DNA from: an uncultured Muribaculaceae bacterium
GTDB lineage: Bacteria > Bacteroidota > Bacteroidia > Bacteroidales > Muribaculaceae
Direction of reading: 5' to 3'
NCBI GenBank assembly: GCA_910576775.1
Contig: CAJTJV010000012.1
Coordinates: 1-64,000 of the forward strand
DNA: 64,000 nucleotides
Position 1 is the first letter of the stretch. Each line of letters begins with the position of its first letter. The position numbers and the translations under genes are program-made. The notes under the pieces are model-generated. The model had not been told where the DNA came from. It saw nothing but the letters and a program-made list of their open reading frames with translations, and did not search any database. Below, piece by piece: positions 8,324-16,951 of the stretch.

Positions 8324-9163
8324 TTAAAAACCAAGGAGTTTTATGCGCGCCGGTTCAATGCCAAGCTGGCGCGCACGCCTGGCATCCGTTTCAGCTGATT
8401 TACGGTCGTAGCGGTCTCGGTTGAGGCGTGCCCGGCAGTAATACAATTCTCCGCTTTCGGGGAATTTCCCCATTCCTTTGGCTATGGTGGCGCCTGCGTC
8501 GGATAGCCTGCCGAGTTCAAGCTGACATGCGGCGAGCGCAGCAAAGTCTTCTTCACGTCCCGATTCGGCGGCAAGACGCTCAAGATAGGACAGCGCTTCA
8601 CGGTGATTGCCTTCGAGGGTGAGAATTGCCGACATCCCGACCGCTGTCGGCAGACCGTCGGGCTGTGCGTCGTGTACTACTGCCATATCGGCTTTTGCAC
8701 GCGGTATGTCGCCGAAACCTATTGCAAGGAGGCCATGGAGATAACGGGCATCAATGTTTACAGAATCAATGGATATTATGGCGTCGAGGTCGCGGTATGC
8801 ATCTTTGTTGCGGCCAATTTTCAGTAGTACGTTGGCGCGGTTGGCAAGTACAGTGCGCATCGACGGCGCTATCTCCAAGGCACGGTTGAGAGTTATAAGG
8901 GCAAGTGAGTCCTTGTCCATATATGAATATACCATACCGAGGTTCGACATAAGCAGGACATTTTCGGGAGAGTCCGGTCGCAGCGACATCGCCTCAAGCA
9001 GACGCGCCGCGGCACTCTCATAGTCGCAGGAGTCGATTGCCTCTGCGGCCTGTCCTGTAAGGATGAAATAAGGGTCTTCCTCGTCGTCGGGAATCTCCCG
9101 GGATACTGCGGAAAGAGGAGTGATGCACAGGAAGAAAACTGTCAGGATATTGCGTACAGTCAT
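8324..9163 (-). CDS. TPR-repeat periplasmic protein
   Basis: This is a 279-residue protein with a signal peptide (MTVRNILTVFFLCITPLSAV) and tetratricopeptide repeats over most of its length, for example LLMSNLGMVYSYMDKDSLAL and the following ANRANVLLKIGRNKDAYRDL. TPRs mediate protein-protein contacts; no catalytic domain is visible. I chose ATG 9163 because it gives a clean signal peptide; an upstream start adds 21 residues that overlap the arginase gene. It starts one base after the arginase stop and so is translated from the same transcript. The partner protein is unknown. Confidence 0.8.
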   Translation of the reverse strand: MTVRNILTVFFLCITPLSAVSREIPDDEEDPYFILTGQAAEAIDSCDYESAAARLLEAMSLRPDSPENVLLMSNLGMVYSYMDKDSLALITLNRALEIAPSMRTVLANRANVLLKIGRNKDAYRDLDAIISIDSVNIDARYLHGLLAIGFGDIPRAKADMAVVHDAQPDGLPTAVGMSAILTLEGNHREALSYLERLAAESGREEDFAALAACQLELGRLSDAGATIAKGMGKFPESGELYYCRARLNRDRYDRKSAETDARRARQLGIEPARIKLLGF

Positions 9164-9164
9164 A

Positions 9165-10046
9165 TTAGTTCCAGTTTTTAAGAATCTGGGAAACGATGGT
9201 GCGGCAGATATGGAAGGTCTTTTCATCCTCGTCGAGTTCGGAATTGAATTCTACAATGTCGACAGTGCGGACGGGATAGTGGCTTACGATGTGGTTTATA
9301 ACCGCGATAGTGTCGTGGCTATCGAGTCCGTCTTTTTCGGGAACTCCCGTTCCCGGTGCCTGTGAAGGGTCTATGGCGTCGATATCGAACGAAAGATGTA
9401 TGTGCTCGGGCCTATTCCGGCTCATGAAACTGTCTAAGCGGCTGAGGATAGGTTGTATTCCGGATCTCAGGATATTTTCTTTTATTGTCTGAGCATCAAG
9501 GATCTCTATTCTGCGGTCTTCTATCAACTGTTTTTCGCCCTTGTCGAGGCTGCGGGTTCCGATAAGTATAAGATTCCGTATGTCGGGATTGGTGTCACTC
9601 AGAGCCGTCATGGATGGCTCTCCGACACCGTAGAATGCCGCAAGGGTGGTGCCGTGCAGATTCTTGGAGGGGGAGTTTTCAAGAGTGTTGAGATCGCCGT
9701 GGGCGTCGATATATAGCACACCGAACCGTTTGCCTTCCCGTCTCGCTATTTCCGCCGAGGCAGACATTGTTCCCAATGCAATTGTATGGTCGCCTCCGAT
9801 AGTGAGTACTTTGCAGCCTCCTTCGAGGTTGCTGATCACCTTGTCTTTGAGTTTGCGGTTGAATGCGACGACTTCCGGCAGACAGTCGGCTCCATGGAGT
9901 CCGGAATGCAGGAAATCGTCGATATAGCCTCCGTCCTCCGTCTTCGTTTCTTCATCCGGAAGAGCGTCTCTGAGCTTACGGCTTCCGTTCTCGGCTCCTT
10001 TTATCCTTCCCGAGTTGCCATAGTAAGCACCAATAACTTTTATCAT
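9165..10046 (-). CDS. Arginase/agmatinase/formimidoylglutamase family hydrolase
   Basis: This cytoplasmic ureohydrolase-family enzyme has 293 residues. The binuclear Mn site is visible as GGDHT (84-88), DAHGDLN (114-120) and SFDIDAIDPS (near 225-234), and NLHG (129-132) matches the substrate-loop region of arginases. The overall pattern is closest to arginase (arginine to ornithine plus urea), but agmatinase or formimidoylglutamase cannot be excluded by eye. It lies 35 nt downstream of glpF and one base upstream of the TPR gene, in the same direction. No dedicated promoter is evident, so it is probably cotranscribed with glpK-glpF. Confidence 0.85.
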   Translation of the reverse strand: MIKVIGAYYGNSGRIKGAENGSRKLRDALPDEETKTEDGGYIDDFLHSGLHGADCLPEVVAFNRKLKDKVISNLEGGCKVLTIGGDHTIALGTMSASAEIARREGKRFGVLYIDAHGDLNTLENSPSKNLHGTTLAAFYGVGEPSMTALSDTNPDIRNLILIGTRSLDKGEKQLIEDRRIEILDAQTIKENILRSGIQPILSRLDSFMSRNRPEHIHLSFDIDAIDPSQAPGTGVPEKDGLDSHDTIAVINHIVSHYPVRTVDIVEFNSELDEDEKTFHICRTIVSQILKNWN

Positions 10047-10081
10047 ACGAGGTTTTTATATGATTAAGTATCCAAAAAGGA

Positions 10082-10831
10082 TCATGCGGACAGACCGCGT
10101 ACAATCATCCAGTAGACGAGGGCGGCGAGCAGGCCTCCGAGGATGGGGCCTGCGACAGGTACCCAGCAGTAGCTCCATTGGCTTGAACCTTTGCCATTGA
10201 TAGGCAGAAGGCTGTGTGCCAGACGAGGTCCGAAATCGCGCGCGGGGTTGATGGCATAGCCGGTGGTTCCACCCAATGCCATACCGATAACGACGATTAG
10301 CAGACCTACCGGGATAGCTCCTATAGTGCCGAGACCAATTTCGGCGCTGTTGTTCTTGTCGCCGAGGAAGAGAATGACAAGAACAAGGAGGAAAGTGCCG
10401 ATAAGTTCGCTAACCATGTTGCGCCATTTGTTTTCTATGGCAGGTATCGTTGCGAATACGCCGAGTTTGGCTGATTTGTCGTCAGTGGCGTCAAAATGAT
10501 CCTTATAGAAAATGTAGACAAGCGCGGCTCCTGAAATTGCTCCGAGTATCTGGGATAACACGTAGGGTGCGACGGAAGTCCACGGGAATTTTCCGGAGGC
10601 TGCCAAGGCTACGGATACAGCCGGGTTGAGATGCGCACCTGTGAAAGGACCTGCAATCCAAACTCCTACGGTGACGGCAAGACCCCAGGCGAATGTCACC
10701 ACTATCCACCCGGCACCTTCGCCTTTGGATTTTTTTAGAGATACACAGGCTACGACACCGCAGCCAAGTAAAATAAGAACGAGTGTGCCGAGATACTCAA
10801 AGACACATTGCATGAAAAGTGACGGTTGCAT
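10082..10831 (-). CDS. glpF: Glycerol uptake facilitator (aquaglyceroporin)
   Basis: This 249-residue MIP-family channel has six membrane segments and both NPA half-helices: GAHLNPA (NPA 69-71) and GYAINPARD (NPA 195-197). Asp199 directly after Arg198 is the residue that distinguishes glycerol facilitators from water-only aquaporins. It allows passive entry of glycerol, which the neighbouring kinase traps as glycerol-3-phosphate. It begins 13 nt after the glpK stop, an obvious operon. Confidence 0.95.
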   Translation of the reverse strand: MQPSLFMQCVFEYLGTLVLILLGCGVVACVSLKKSKGEGAGWIVVTFAWGLAVTVGVWIAGPFTGAHLNPAVSVALAASGKFPWTSVAPYVLSQILGAISGAALVYIFYKDHFDATDDKSAKLGVFATIPAIENKWRNMVSELIGTFLLVLVILFLGDKNNSAEIGLGTIGAIPVGLLIVVIGMALGGTTGYAINPARDFGPRLAHSLLPINGKGSSQWSYCWVPVAGPILGGLLAALVYWMIVRGLSA

Positions 10832-10844
10832 GGCAAAGGTGATT

Positions 10845-12353
10845 TTAAAGTTTGTTTGAGTGGTGAGTGGCAGTGAGGGTGCGTTTTACAGCGTCGCGCC
10901 ACCCGGCAAGAGTACGTGCTACAGCGGCGGAATCGCCCGAAGGGCTGAATTCCCTGTCAATCTGCCATTGCGAGCGGATTTCATCGAGGTCTTTCCAGTA
11001 TCCGACAGCAAGACCGGCGAGATATGCGGCGCCCAAGGCTGTCGTTTCTGTAATTTTAGGGCGGAGTACCTGTGTACTGAGGATGTTGCTCTGGAACTGC
11101 ATCAGCAGATTGTTGCGTGATGCTCCGCCGTCGACTTTCAGGTTCTTGATAGGTAATTTCGAGTCGCGCTCCATTGCCTTGACAATGTCGTAGGTCTGGA
11201 AAGCTATACCTTCGAGAGCTGCTCGGGCGATGTGTGCTGTGGTTGTGCCGCGCGATATTCCGGTTATCAGGCCGCGGGCTTCTGGATCCCAATAGGGGGC
11301 GCCAAGACCGGTGAGCGCCGGTGTGAAATATACGCCGCCTGTGTCCGGAACGGAAGATGCCAATGCCTCGACTTCCGATGAGCTTTCGATGCATTTCAGA
11401 CCGTCGCGCAGCCATTGCACTACAGAACCGCCTACAAATATCGAGCCTTCGAGGGCATAATTGACTTTGCCGTTGATTTTCCATGCTATGGTGGTGAGCA
11501 GACGGTTGTCGGAGAATGTTGGCTTATCTCCCGTGTTCATAAGAAGAAAACAGCCTGTGCCGTAGGTGTTTTTGACGCAACCCGGTTCAATGCACATCTG
11601 GCCGAATAGAGCGGCCTGTTGATCGCCGGCGATACCGGCGATAGGTACCTCGTGGGCAAAGAGTGTGCTTGTGGTATGTCCGTAGATTTCACTGCTCTGT
11701 TTTACTTCGGGGAGCATGGAGCATGGAATGTCGAAGAGTTTCAGAAGCTCGTCATCCCATTCGAGGGTATTGATATTGAAAAGCATGGTACGGGCGGCGT
11801 TTGAAACATCCGTTACGTGTACTGTGCCGCGTGTCAGACGCCAAACAAGCCATGTATCGACCGTGCCGAACATCAGCTTGCCTTCTTCGGCTCGCTCTCG
11901 GGCTCCAGGCACATTGTCGAGAATCCATTTGATTTTTGTGGCGCTGAAATATGCATCGGGGATTAGGCCGGTCTTTTCTCGAATCATTGTGTCGAGGCCT
12001 CTTTCACGCAGGCTGTCGCAATAATCGGATGTGCGCCTGTCCTGCCATACTATTGCGCGGTAGACCGGTTCGCCTGTCTCCCGGTCCCACACTATGGATG
12101 TTTCTCGTTGGTTGGTTATGCCGATGGCTGCGATATTCAGCCCGTTTATGCCTATGGCTGATATTGCTTCGGCAATTACCGCCGCCTGGCTCGACCATAT
12201 TTCATGAGGCTCGTGTTCAACCCAGCCCGACTGCGGGAAATACTGGGTAAATTCTTTCTGAGCAACGGAGCAGATTGCGCCGTCGTGGCTGAATATGATT
12301 GCTCTTGAGCTGCTTGTGCCTTGATCGAGCGCGAGAATGTATTTGTTCTCCAT
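10845..12353 (-). CDS. glpK: Glycerol kinase
   Basis: GlpK (502 residues, usual length) phosphorylates glycerol to sn-glycerol-3-phosphate with ATP. The FGGY-kinase features are clear: ALDQGTSSSRAIIF near the N-terminus for phosphate binding, YGTGCFLLMNTG in the middle, and the C-terminal LKVDGGASRNNLLMQFQ signature. It is the first gene of a set followed by glpF, arginase and a TPR protein. A good promoter lies upstream at 12383-12414. A glycerol-3-phosphate dehydrogenase is not present in this window. Confidence 0.97.
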   Translation of the reverse strand: MENKYILALDQGTSSSRAIIFSHDGAICSVAQKEFTQYFPQSGWVEHEPHEIWSSQAAVIAEAISAIGINGLNIAAIGITNQRETSIVWDRETGEPVYRAIVWQDRRTSDYCDSLRERGLDTMIREKTGLIPDAYFSATKIKWILDNVPGARERAEEGKLMFGTVDTWLVWRLTRGTVHVTDVSNAARTMLFNINTLEWDDELLKLFDIPCSMLPEVKQSSEIYGHTTSTLFAHEVPIAGIAGDQQAALFGQMCIEPGCVKNTYGTGCFLLMNTGDKPTFSDNRLLTTIAWKINGKVNYALEGSIFVGGSVVQWLRDGLKCIESSSEVEALASSVPDTGGVYFTPALTGLGAPYWDPEARGLITGISRGTTTAHIARAALEGIAFQTYDIVKAMERDSKLPIKNLKVDGGASRNNLLMQFQSNILSTQVLRPKITETTALGAAYLAGLAVGYWKDLDEIRSQWQIDREFSPSGDSAAVARTLAGWRDAVKRTLTATHHSNKL

Positions 12354-12382
12354 GGCGGAATAGTTTTAGTTAAAGTCAATGA

Positions 12383-12414
12383 CAAAATTAAGCCATTTCA
12401 CCAATATAAACAAA
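12383..12414 (-). promoter_or_regulatory. Promoter of glpK-glpF
   Basis: On the minus strand TTTG (12411-12414) and TAATTTTG (12383-12390) are separated by 20 nt. The -7 box ends about 30 nt before the glpK start codon. Confidence 0.65.
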
Positions 12415-12474
12415 TACGAGTCGGCAAGGGGATTGCCTCCTGTCGGAATATAAGTTAAAAAAGCCTTGTTTATG

Positions 12475-13257
12475 CTATTTTGATACGGTTATTGCCAATG
12501 CGTTCAGCCTGTGTTCCAGTTCGGTGGAACTCAAACGTGTGGCTAATTTGCCGCGATGCGCCACGGATATATTGCCTGTTTCTTCACTCACGACAATCGC
12601 CATGGCATCTGTGGCCTGGGCTATGCCGAGTGCCGAGCGGTGACGCAGACCGAGTGTGCGGGGTACGTCGCTGTCATGGCTCACGGGAAGAATGCAGCCG
12701 GCAGAGCGTATGCGGTTATGCGAAATTATCATAGCACCGTCGTGTAGAGGCGAGTTCTTGAAGAATATGTTTTCTATCAGACGGGTGTTGATGTTTGCAT
12801 CAATGATGTCGCCGGAAGCGGCGTAATTGCTCAGGGATATGGATTGCTCAATGACTATTAATGCGCCGGTTTTGCTTTTCGACATGCTCATACATGCATA
12901 TACTATAGGCATAACCCACGAAAGGGCGTCAGCGTCCATTCCTTCTTTGTGGTGGTGGAAGAAATTTCGAAGGAAACGCCATCGACGGTGGGAGCCGAGT
13001 TCAACGAGGAAACGTTTGATCGGCTCCTGAAACAATATAACCAGAATTATAAGGCCTATGGCCATGAATTTATCGAGGATCGTGCCGATAAGGCGCATCT
13101 CGAAGATTTCCGATGCCAATGCCCATACTACAATGAATGACAGTACTCCGTAAAAAATGTTGATGGTTCCCGACTCTTTCATCAGCCTGTAGATATAGAA
13201 CAGGAGGACGGCAAAAAGAATTATGTCGACTGCATCTTTTACTCCGAAGCTGAACAT
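12475..13257 (-). CDS. cdaA: Diadenylate cyclase (c-di-AMP synthase)
   Basis: CdaA (260 residues) makes cyclic di-AMP from two ATP molecules at the inner membrane. Three N-terminal transmembrane segments (about 10-30, 33-50, 60-77) are followed by the DAC domain with the catalytic motifs DGA at 173-175 and RHR at 205-207. The C-terminal part is shorter than in some orthologues but complete. Its start lies inside the end of folP (19-bp overlap), giving a typA-folP-cdaA operon. No CdaR or phosphodiesterase gene is nearby. Confidence 0.95.
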   Translation of the reverse strand: MFSFGVKDAVDIILFAVLLFYIYRLMKESGTINIFYGVLSFIVVWALASEIFEMRLIGTILDKFMAIGLIILVILFQEPIKRFLVELGSHRRWRFLRNFFHHHKEGMDADALSWVMPIVYACMSMSKSKTGALIVIEQSISLSNYAASGDIIDANINTRLIENIFFKNSPLHDGAMIISHNRIRSAGCILPVSHDSDVPRTLGLRHRSALGIAQATDAMAIVVSEETGNISVAHRGKLATRLSSTELEHRLNALAITVSK

Positions 13258-14105
13258 TTTGCGGCGTTTTGTAATTCGTTTATAATTGCGATGGATTGAG
13301 CGGCTTCCGCCGGATCGTGTACCCGGAGGATGGAGGCGCCGCGTTCAAGGGCGAGTGCGCCTACAACGGCGGTAGCGGCACCTGCGGATTCGGCGTCGAT
13401 GCCGAGCAGGCGTGTAAGCATTGACTTGCGCGACATGCCGGCAAGCACAGGACGGCCGAGAATAGCGAAGCGTTCGAGGTGCGCAAGCATGCGGTAATTC
13501 TGTTCGAGGGTCTTGGCGAACCCGAAGCCGGGGTCTACTATCACATCGGCTACACCGGATTCCTCAAGTATGCCGAGTTTGCGGCTAAGGTCTTCTATGA
13601 CGTCTGCGACCACATCTTTGTAGTCAGTCAGTGTCTGCATCGTGGCGGGGGTGCCGCGCATGTGCATAAGTATATATGGAACTGAAAGGTCGGCTACGGT
13701 GTCGAACATTCGGGCGTCGAGAGTTCCGCCACCGATGTCGTTTACGATGTCGGCACCGGCTTCAATAGCCTTTCGGGCCACAGACGACCTGAAAGTGTCG
13801 ACGGAGAGAGGAATGTCGTAGCCCACAGCTTCGCGGATAGCCTGAATGCCGTCGATGAGACGTTTTTCCTCGATATTCTCCGGTACAATGTCTGCTCCGG
13901 GGCGTGACGAGTACGCGCCCAGGTCGAGCATGTCGGCGCCCAGGTCGAGCATGGCTTTCGCTTTATCTCCAAGGGCGGCAACCGCAGTTCGTGATGGCGC
14001 ATAGAAAGAGTCGGGGGTTACGTTCAGAATCGCCATGACAGCGGGACGGTTGAATGTAAGTAACCGTCCGCGTATATTGAGGCTGAAAGGCTTGAAAGGT
14101 GTCAT
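13239..14105 (-). CDS. folP: Dihydropteroate synthase
   Basis: FolP condenses 6-hydroxymethyl-dihydropterin pyrophosphate with p-aminobenzoate to dihydropteroate in folate synthesis and is the sulfonamide target. The 288-residue TIM-barrel protein shows the first signature (MAILNVTPDSF, near 24-34), a DIGAYSSRPGA-like segment and VNDIGGG, then ILMHMRGTPATMQ and VIVDPGFGFAKT. The DIGG loop normally containing EST has here LGAYSSRPG, a common variation. It lies 17 nt after typA and overlaps cdaA. Confidence 0.96.
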   Translation of the reverse strand: MTPFKPFSLNIRGRLLTFNRPAVMAILNVTPDSFYAPSRTAVAALGDKAKAMLDLGADMLDLGAYSSRPGADIVPENIEEKRLIDGIQAIREAVGYDIPLSVDTFRSSVARKAIEAGADIVNDIGGGTLDARMFDTVADLSVPYILMHMRGTPATMQTLTDYKDVVADVIEDLSRKLGILEESGVADVIVDPGFGFAKTLEQNYRMLAHLERFAILGRPVLAGMSRKSMLTRLLGIDAESAGAATAVVGALALERGASILRVHDPAEAAQSIAIINELQNAAKCSASE

Positions 14106-14122
14106 GGCGTTCGAAAGGAATA

Positions 14123-15919
14123 TCAGCGGTTGGCTCGCTTGCGTTCTGTTTCGTCAAGAATAATCTTGCGCAGACGGATGTGGTGAGGGGTTACCTCGAC
14201 ATATTCGTCCTCCTTGATATATTCGAGAGCCTCTTCGAGACTGAATACTACCGGCGGTACGATACGGGCTTTGTCGTCGGCGCCGGAAGCTCGCATGTTG
14301 GTGAGCTTCTTGCTTTTTGTTACATTGACAGGAATGTCATTGTCCTTTGCGTTTTCACCTACAACTTGTCCGGCATAGATTTCTTCCTGTGGGAAGATGA
14401 AGAAGCGGCCGCGGTCCTGAAGCTTGTCGATGGCGTAAGCATATGCGGTGCCGCTCTCTATGGCGATGAGCGAGCCATTCGTACGGCGTTCGATGTCGCC
14501 CTTCCACGGCTGGTAGTCGAGGAAACGGTGGGCCATGATGGCTTCGCCGGCGGATGCTGTCAGAACGTTGCTGCGCAAACCGATGATGCCTCGCGAGGGA
14601 ATCTGGAATTCAAGCTGCACGCGGTCGTTCTTGGTGTTCATGGCAATGAGATCGCCTTTGCGTCGCGTAACCATGTCGATCATCTTGGAAGCGTATTCCT
14701 CGGGAACGCTTATCGATAATTGTTCTACAGGCTCGCATTTCACGCCGTCGATTTCCTTGATTATAACCTGAGGCTGTCCTACCTGAAGTTCATAGCCTTC
14801 GCGGCGCATTGTCTCGATGAGTACGGAGAGATGGAGGACGCCGCGGCCGAATACGCGCCATACGTCTTCCTTGCTGCCTTTCTCGATGCGGAGAGCGAGG
14901 TTGCGGTCAAGTTCTGCGGTGAGACGATCGCCGATATGACGTGAGGTTACGTATTTGCCGTCACGTCCGAAGAAAGGACTGTCATTGATTGTGAAAGTCA
15001 TTGACATTGTGGGTTCGTCGATGGCGATGCGGGGCAGTGGGTCTGGATTGTCATAGAGAGTCACGGTGTCGCCTATTTCGAAACCGTCGAGGCCGACTAT
15101 AGCGCAGATGTCGCCGTTCTCTACCTCGCTGACTTTTTTGCGAGCCATGCCTTCGAATGTGTGAAGCTCCTTGATTTTTTGGCGGGACACCGTTCCGTCT
15201 TTGCGGCATAGGCCTATTTCCTGGCCTTCTTTCAGAGAGCCGCGGTGTACGCGGCCGATAGCTATGCGGCCTACATATTTTGAGAAATCAAGCGATGTGA
15301 TAAGCATCTGGCTTTCGCCGGGGTTTTCGGCCGGTTCCGGAATATATTCGATAATCGCGTCGAGAAGCGGGAGTATGTTGTCGGTCGGGGTACGGAAATC
15401 GGTGCTCATCCAGCCCTGTTTCGCAGAGCCGTATAGGGTGGGGAAATCGAGCTGGTCTTCTGTGGCGTCGAGGTTACACATCAGGTCGAATACCATTTCC
15501 TGCACCTCTTCGGGACGACAGTTGGGCTTGTCTACTTTGTTGATTACGACAACGGGTTTGAGTCCTATTTCTATAGCCTTCTGGAGTACGAAACGTGTCT
15601 GAGGCATAGGGCCTTCGAAAGCGTCTACAAGAAGCAGGCAGCCGTCTGCCATATTAAGTACACGCTCCACCTCGCCGCCGAAATCGGCGTGTCCCGGGGT
15701 GTCGATAATGTTTATCTTATAGTCTTTGTAGTTGATGGATACGTTTTTGGAGAGAATTGTAATGCCTCTTTCGCGTTCGAGGTCGTTGTTGTCAAGAATC
15801 AGCTCGCCGGTATTCTGATTCTCACGAAAGAGATGTCCGGCAAGAAGCATTTTGTCCACCAAAGTCGTCTTTCCGTGGTCGACGTGCGCGATGATGGCGA
15901 TGTTGCGTATTTTCTGCAT
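14123..15919 (-). CDS. typA: Ribosome-associated GTPase TypA/BipA
   Basis: This is a 598-residue translational GTPase of the EF-G-like superfamily that binds ribosomes and helps large-subunit assembly, particularly under stress. G1 (AHVDHGKTT, 10-18), the switch-I RGITI, G3 DTPGHADFGGEV and G4 NKVDKP are all visible, followed by domains II, III, V and the BipA-specific C-terminal domain. The length matches the family. It leads the operon with folP and cdaA. Two overlapping -7-like boxes precede it. Confidence 0.97.
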   Translation of the reverse strand: MQKIRNIAIIAHVDHGKTTLVDKMLLAGHLFRENQNTGELILDNNDLERERGITILSKNVSINYKDYKINIIDTPGHADFGGEVERVLNMADGCLLLVDAFEGPMPQTRFVLQKAIEIGLKPVVVINKVDKPNCRPEEVQEMVFDLMCNLDATEDQLDFPTLYGSAKQGWMSTDFRTPTDNILPLLDAIIEYIPEPAENPGESQMLITSLDFSKYVGRIAIGRVHRGSLKEGQEIGLCRKDGTVSRQKIKELHTFEGMARKKVSEVENGDICAIVGLDGFEIGDTVTLYDNPDPLPRIAIDEPTMSMTFTINDSPFFGRDGKYVTSRHIGDRLTAELDRNLALRIEKGSKEDVWRVFGRGVLHLSVLIETMRREGYELQVGQPQVIIKEIDGVKCEPVEQLSISVPEEYASKMIDMVTRRKGDLIAMNTKNDRVQLEFQIPSRGIIGLRSNVLTASAGEAIMAHRFLDYQPWKGDIERRTNGSLIAIESGTAYAYAIDKLQDRGRFFIFPQEEIYAGQVVGENAKDNDIPVNVTKSKKLTNMRASGADDKARIVPPVVFSLEEALEYIKEDEYVEVTPHHIRLRKIILDETERKRANR

Positions 15920-15943
15920 ACTCTATTGGATTGTTTCAGTCTG

Positions 15944-15961
15944 CAAAATTACTCAAAATTA
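15944..15961 (-). promoter_or_regulatory. Tandem -7 boxes upstream of typA
   Basis: Two minus-strand copies of TAATTTTG (15944-15951 and 15954-15961) lie 25-42 nt before the typA start codon. I see no convincing TTG at the right distance for either, so only the -7 element is supported. Confidence 0.5.
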
Positions 15962-16045
15962 CTCAAAAGTCGCGCACATATAAGAAAAATTTCAAAAAAG
16001 ACTTTCCGGTTGCTTCAATAGGGTGGCAAAGAGGAAAAAATTGCT

Positions 16046-16053
16046 TAAATTTG
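16046..16053 (+). promoter_or_regulatory. -7 box of nadC
   Basis: TAAATTTG at 16046-16053 ends 14 nt before the ATG at 16068. No good -33 TTG is visible. Its position rules out the upstream GTG at 16023 as the nadC start. Confidence 0.55.
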
Positions 16054-16067
16054 CGCAACGAAATTAT

Positions 16068-16928
16068 ATGATTATGACAACCAGAGAAGAACTTATCGAC
16101 CGACTTATAGACCTTGCTTTCGCTGAAGATATCGGTGACGGCGATCATACCACCCTAAGCACCATTCCTGCGACGGAGATGGGGCGTCAGCGTCTTATTG
16201 TAAAGGAAGAAGGCATCCTTGCGGGTGTTGACATTGCCCGAAGAGTTTTCGAAAAATTCGACCCGTCACTTAGGATGGAGGTGTTTATCGAGGATGGCGC
16301 ACATGTGAAGCCCGGAGATACGGCCTTTATTGTGGAAGGTTCTGTGCGTTCGTTGCTCCAGACCGAACGTACGATGCTGAATATCATGCAGCGTATGAGT
16401 GGCATCGCCACTATGACTGCAAAATATCAGAGTCGCCTCGAGGGGTTTAACTGCAAGGTTCTTGATACCCGCAAGACAACTCCGGGGATGCGAATTCTCG
16501 AAAAGGATGCGGTGAAGATTGGCGGAGGTTCCAATCACCGTATAGGTCTTTTCGATATGATTCTTATAAAGGACAATCATGTGGACTTTGCCGGTGGCAT
16601 CGATAAGGCTGTTGCGGCAGCCAAAAACTATTGCAACGAGAATGGCAAGAATCTGAAAATAGAACTTGAGGTCCGCAATACTGAAGAAATCCGTCAGGCT
16701 CTCGCAGCCGGTGTCGATCGCATAATGCTTGACAATTTCACACCTGAACGCACAAAAGAAGCTGTAGAACTTATCCGTTCGGAGAATCCGGCCGTGGAGA
16801 TTGAATCAAGCGGTGGAATCACTCTTGACACTCTCCGTGCTTATGGAGAGGCCGGCGTGGATTTTATTTCTGTCGGCGCTCTCACACATTCAGTCAAAGG
16901 TCTTGACATGAGTTTCAAGGCTTGCTGA
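16068..16928 (+). CDS. nadC: Nicotinate-nucleotide pyrophosphorylase (carboxylating)
   Basis: NadC converts quinolinate and PRPP to nicotinate mononucleotide in de novo NAD synthesis. The 286-residue protein has EDIGDGDHTT near the N-terminus, the ERTMLNIMQRMSGIAT helix, DTRKTTPGMR, and KIGGGSNHRIGLFDMILIKDNH, all family hallmarks that form the quinolinate/PRPP site. A longer frame back to a GTG at 16023 would begin upstream of the -7 box at 16046-16053, so I place the start at ATG 16068 (ATG 16074 is also possible). nadA and nadB are not in the window. Confidence 0.95.
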   Translation: MIMTTREELIDRLIDLAFAEDIGDGDHTTLSTIPATEMGRQRLIVKEEGILAGVDIARRVFEKFDPSLRMEVFIEDGAHVKPGDTAFIVEGSVRSLLQTERTMLNIMQRMSGIATMTAKYQSRLEGFNCKVLDTRKTTPGMRILEKDAVKIGGGSNHRIGLFDMILIKDNHVDFAGGIDKAVAAAKNYCNENGKNLKIELEVRNTEEIRQALAAGVDRIMLDNFTPERTKEAVELIRSENPAVEIESSGGITLDTLRAYGEAGVDFISVGALTHSVKGLDMSFKAC

Positions 16929-16951
16929 TATTAATCTAAAATAATATTATT

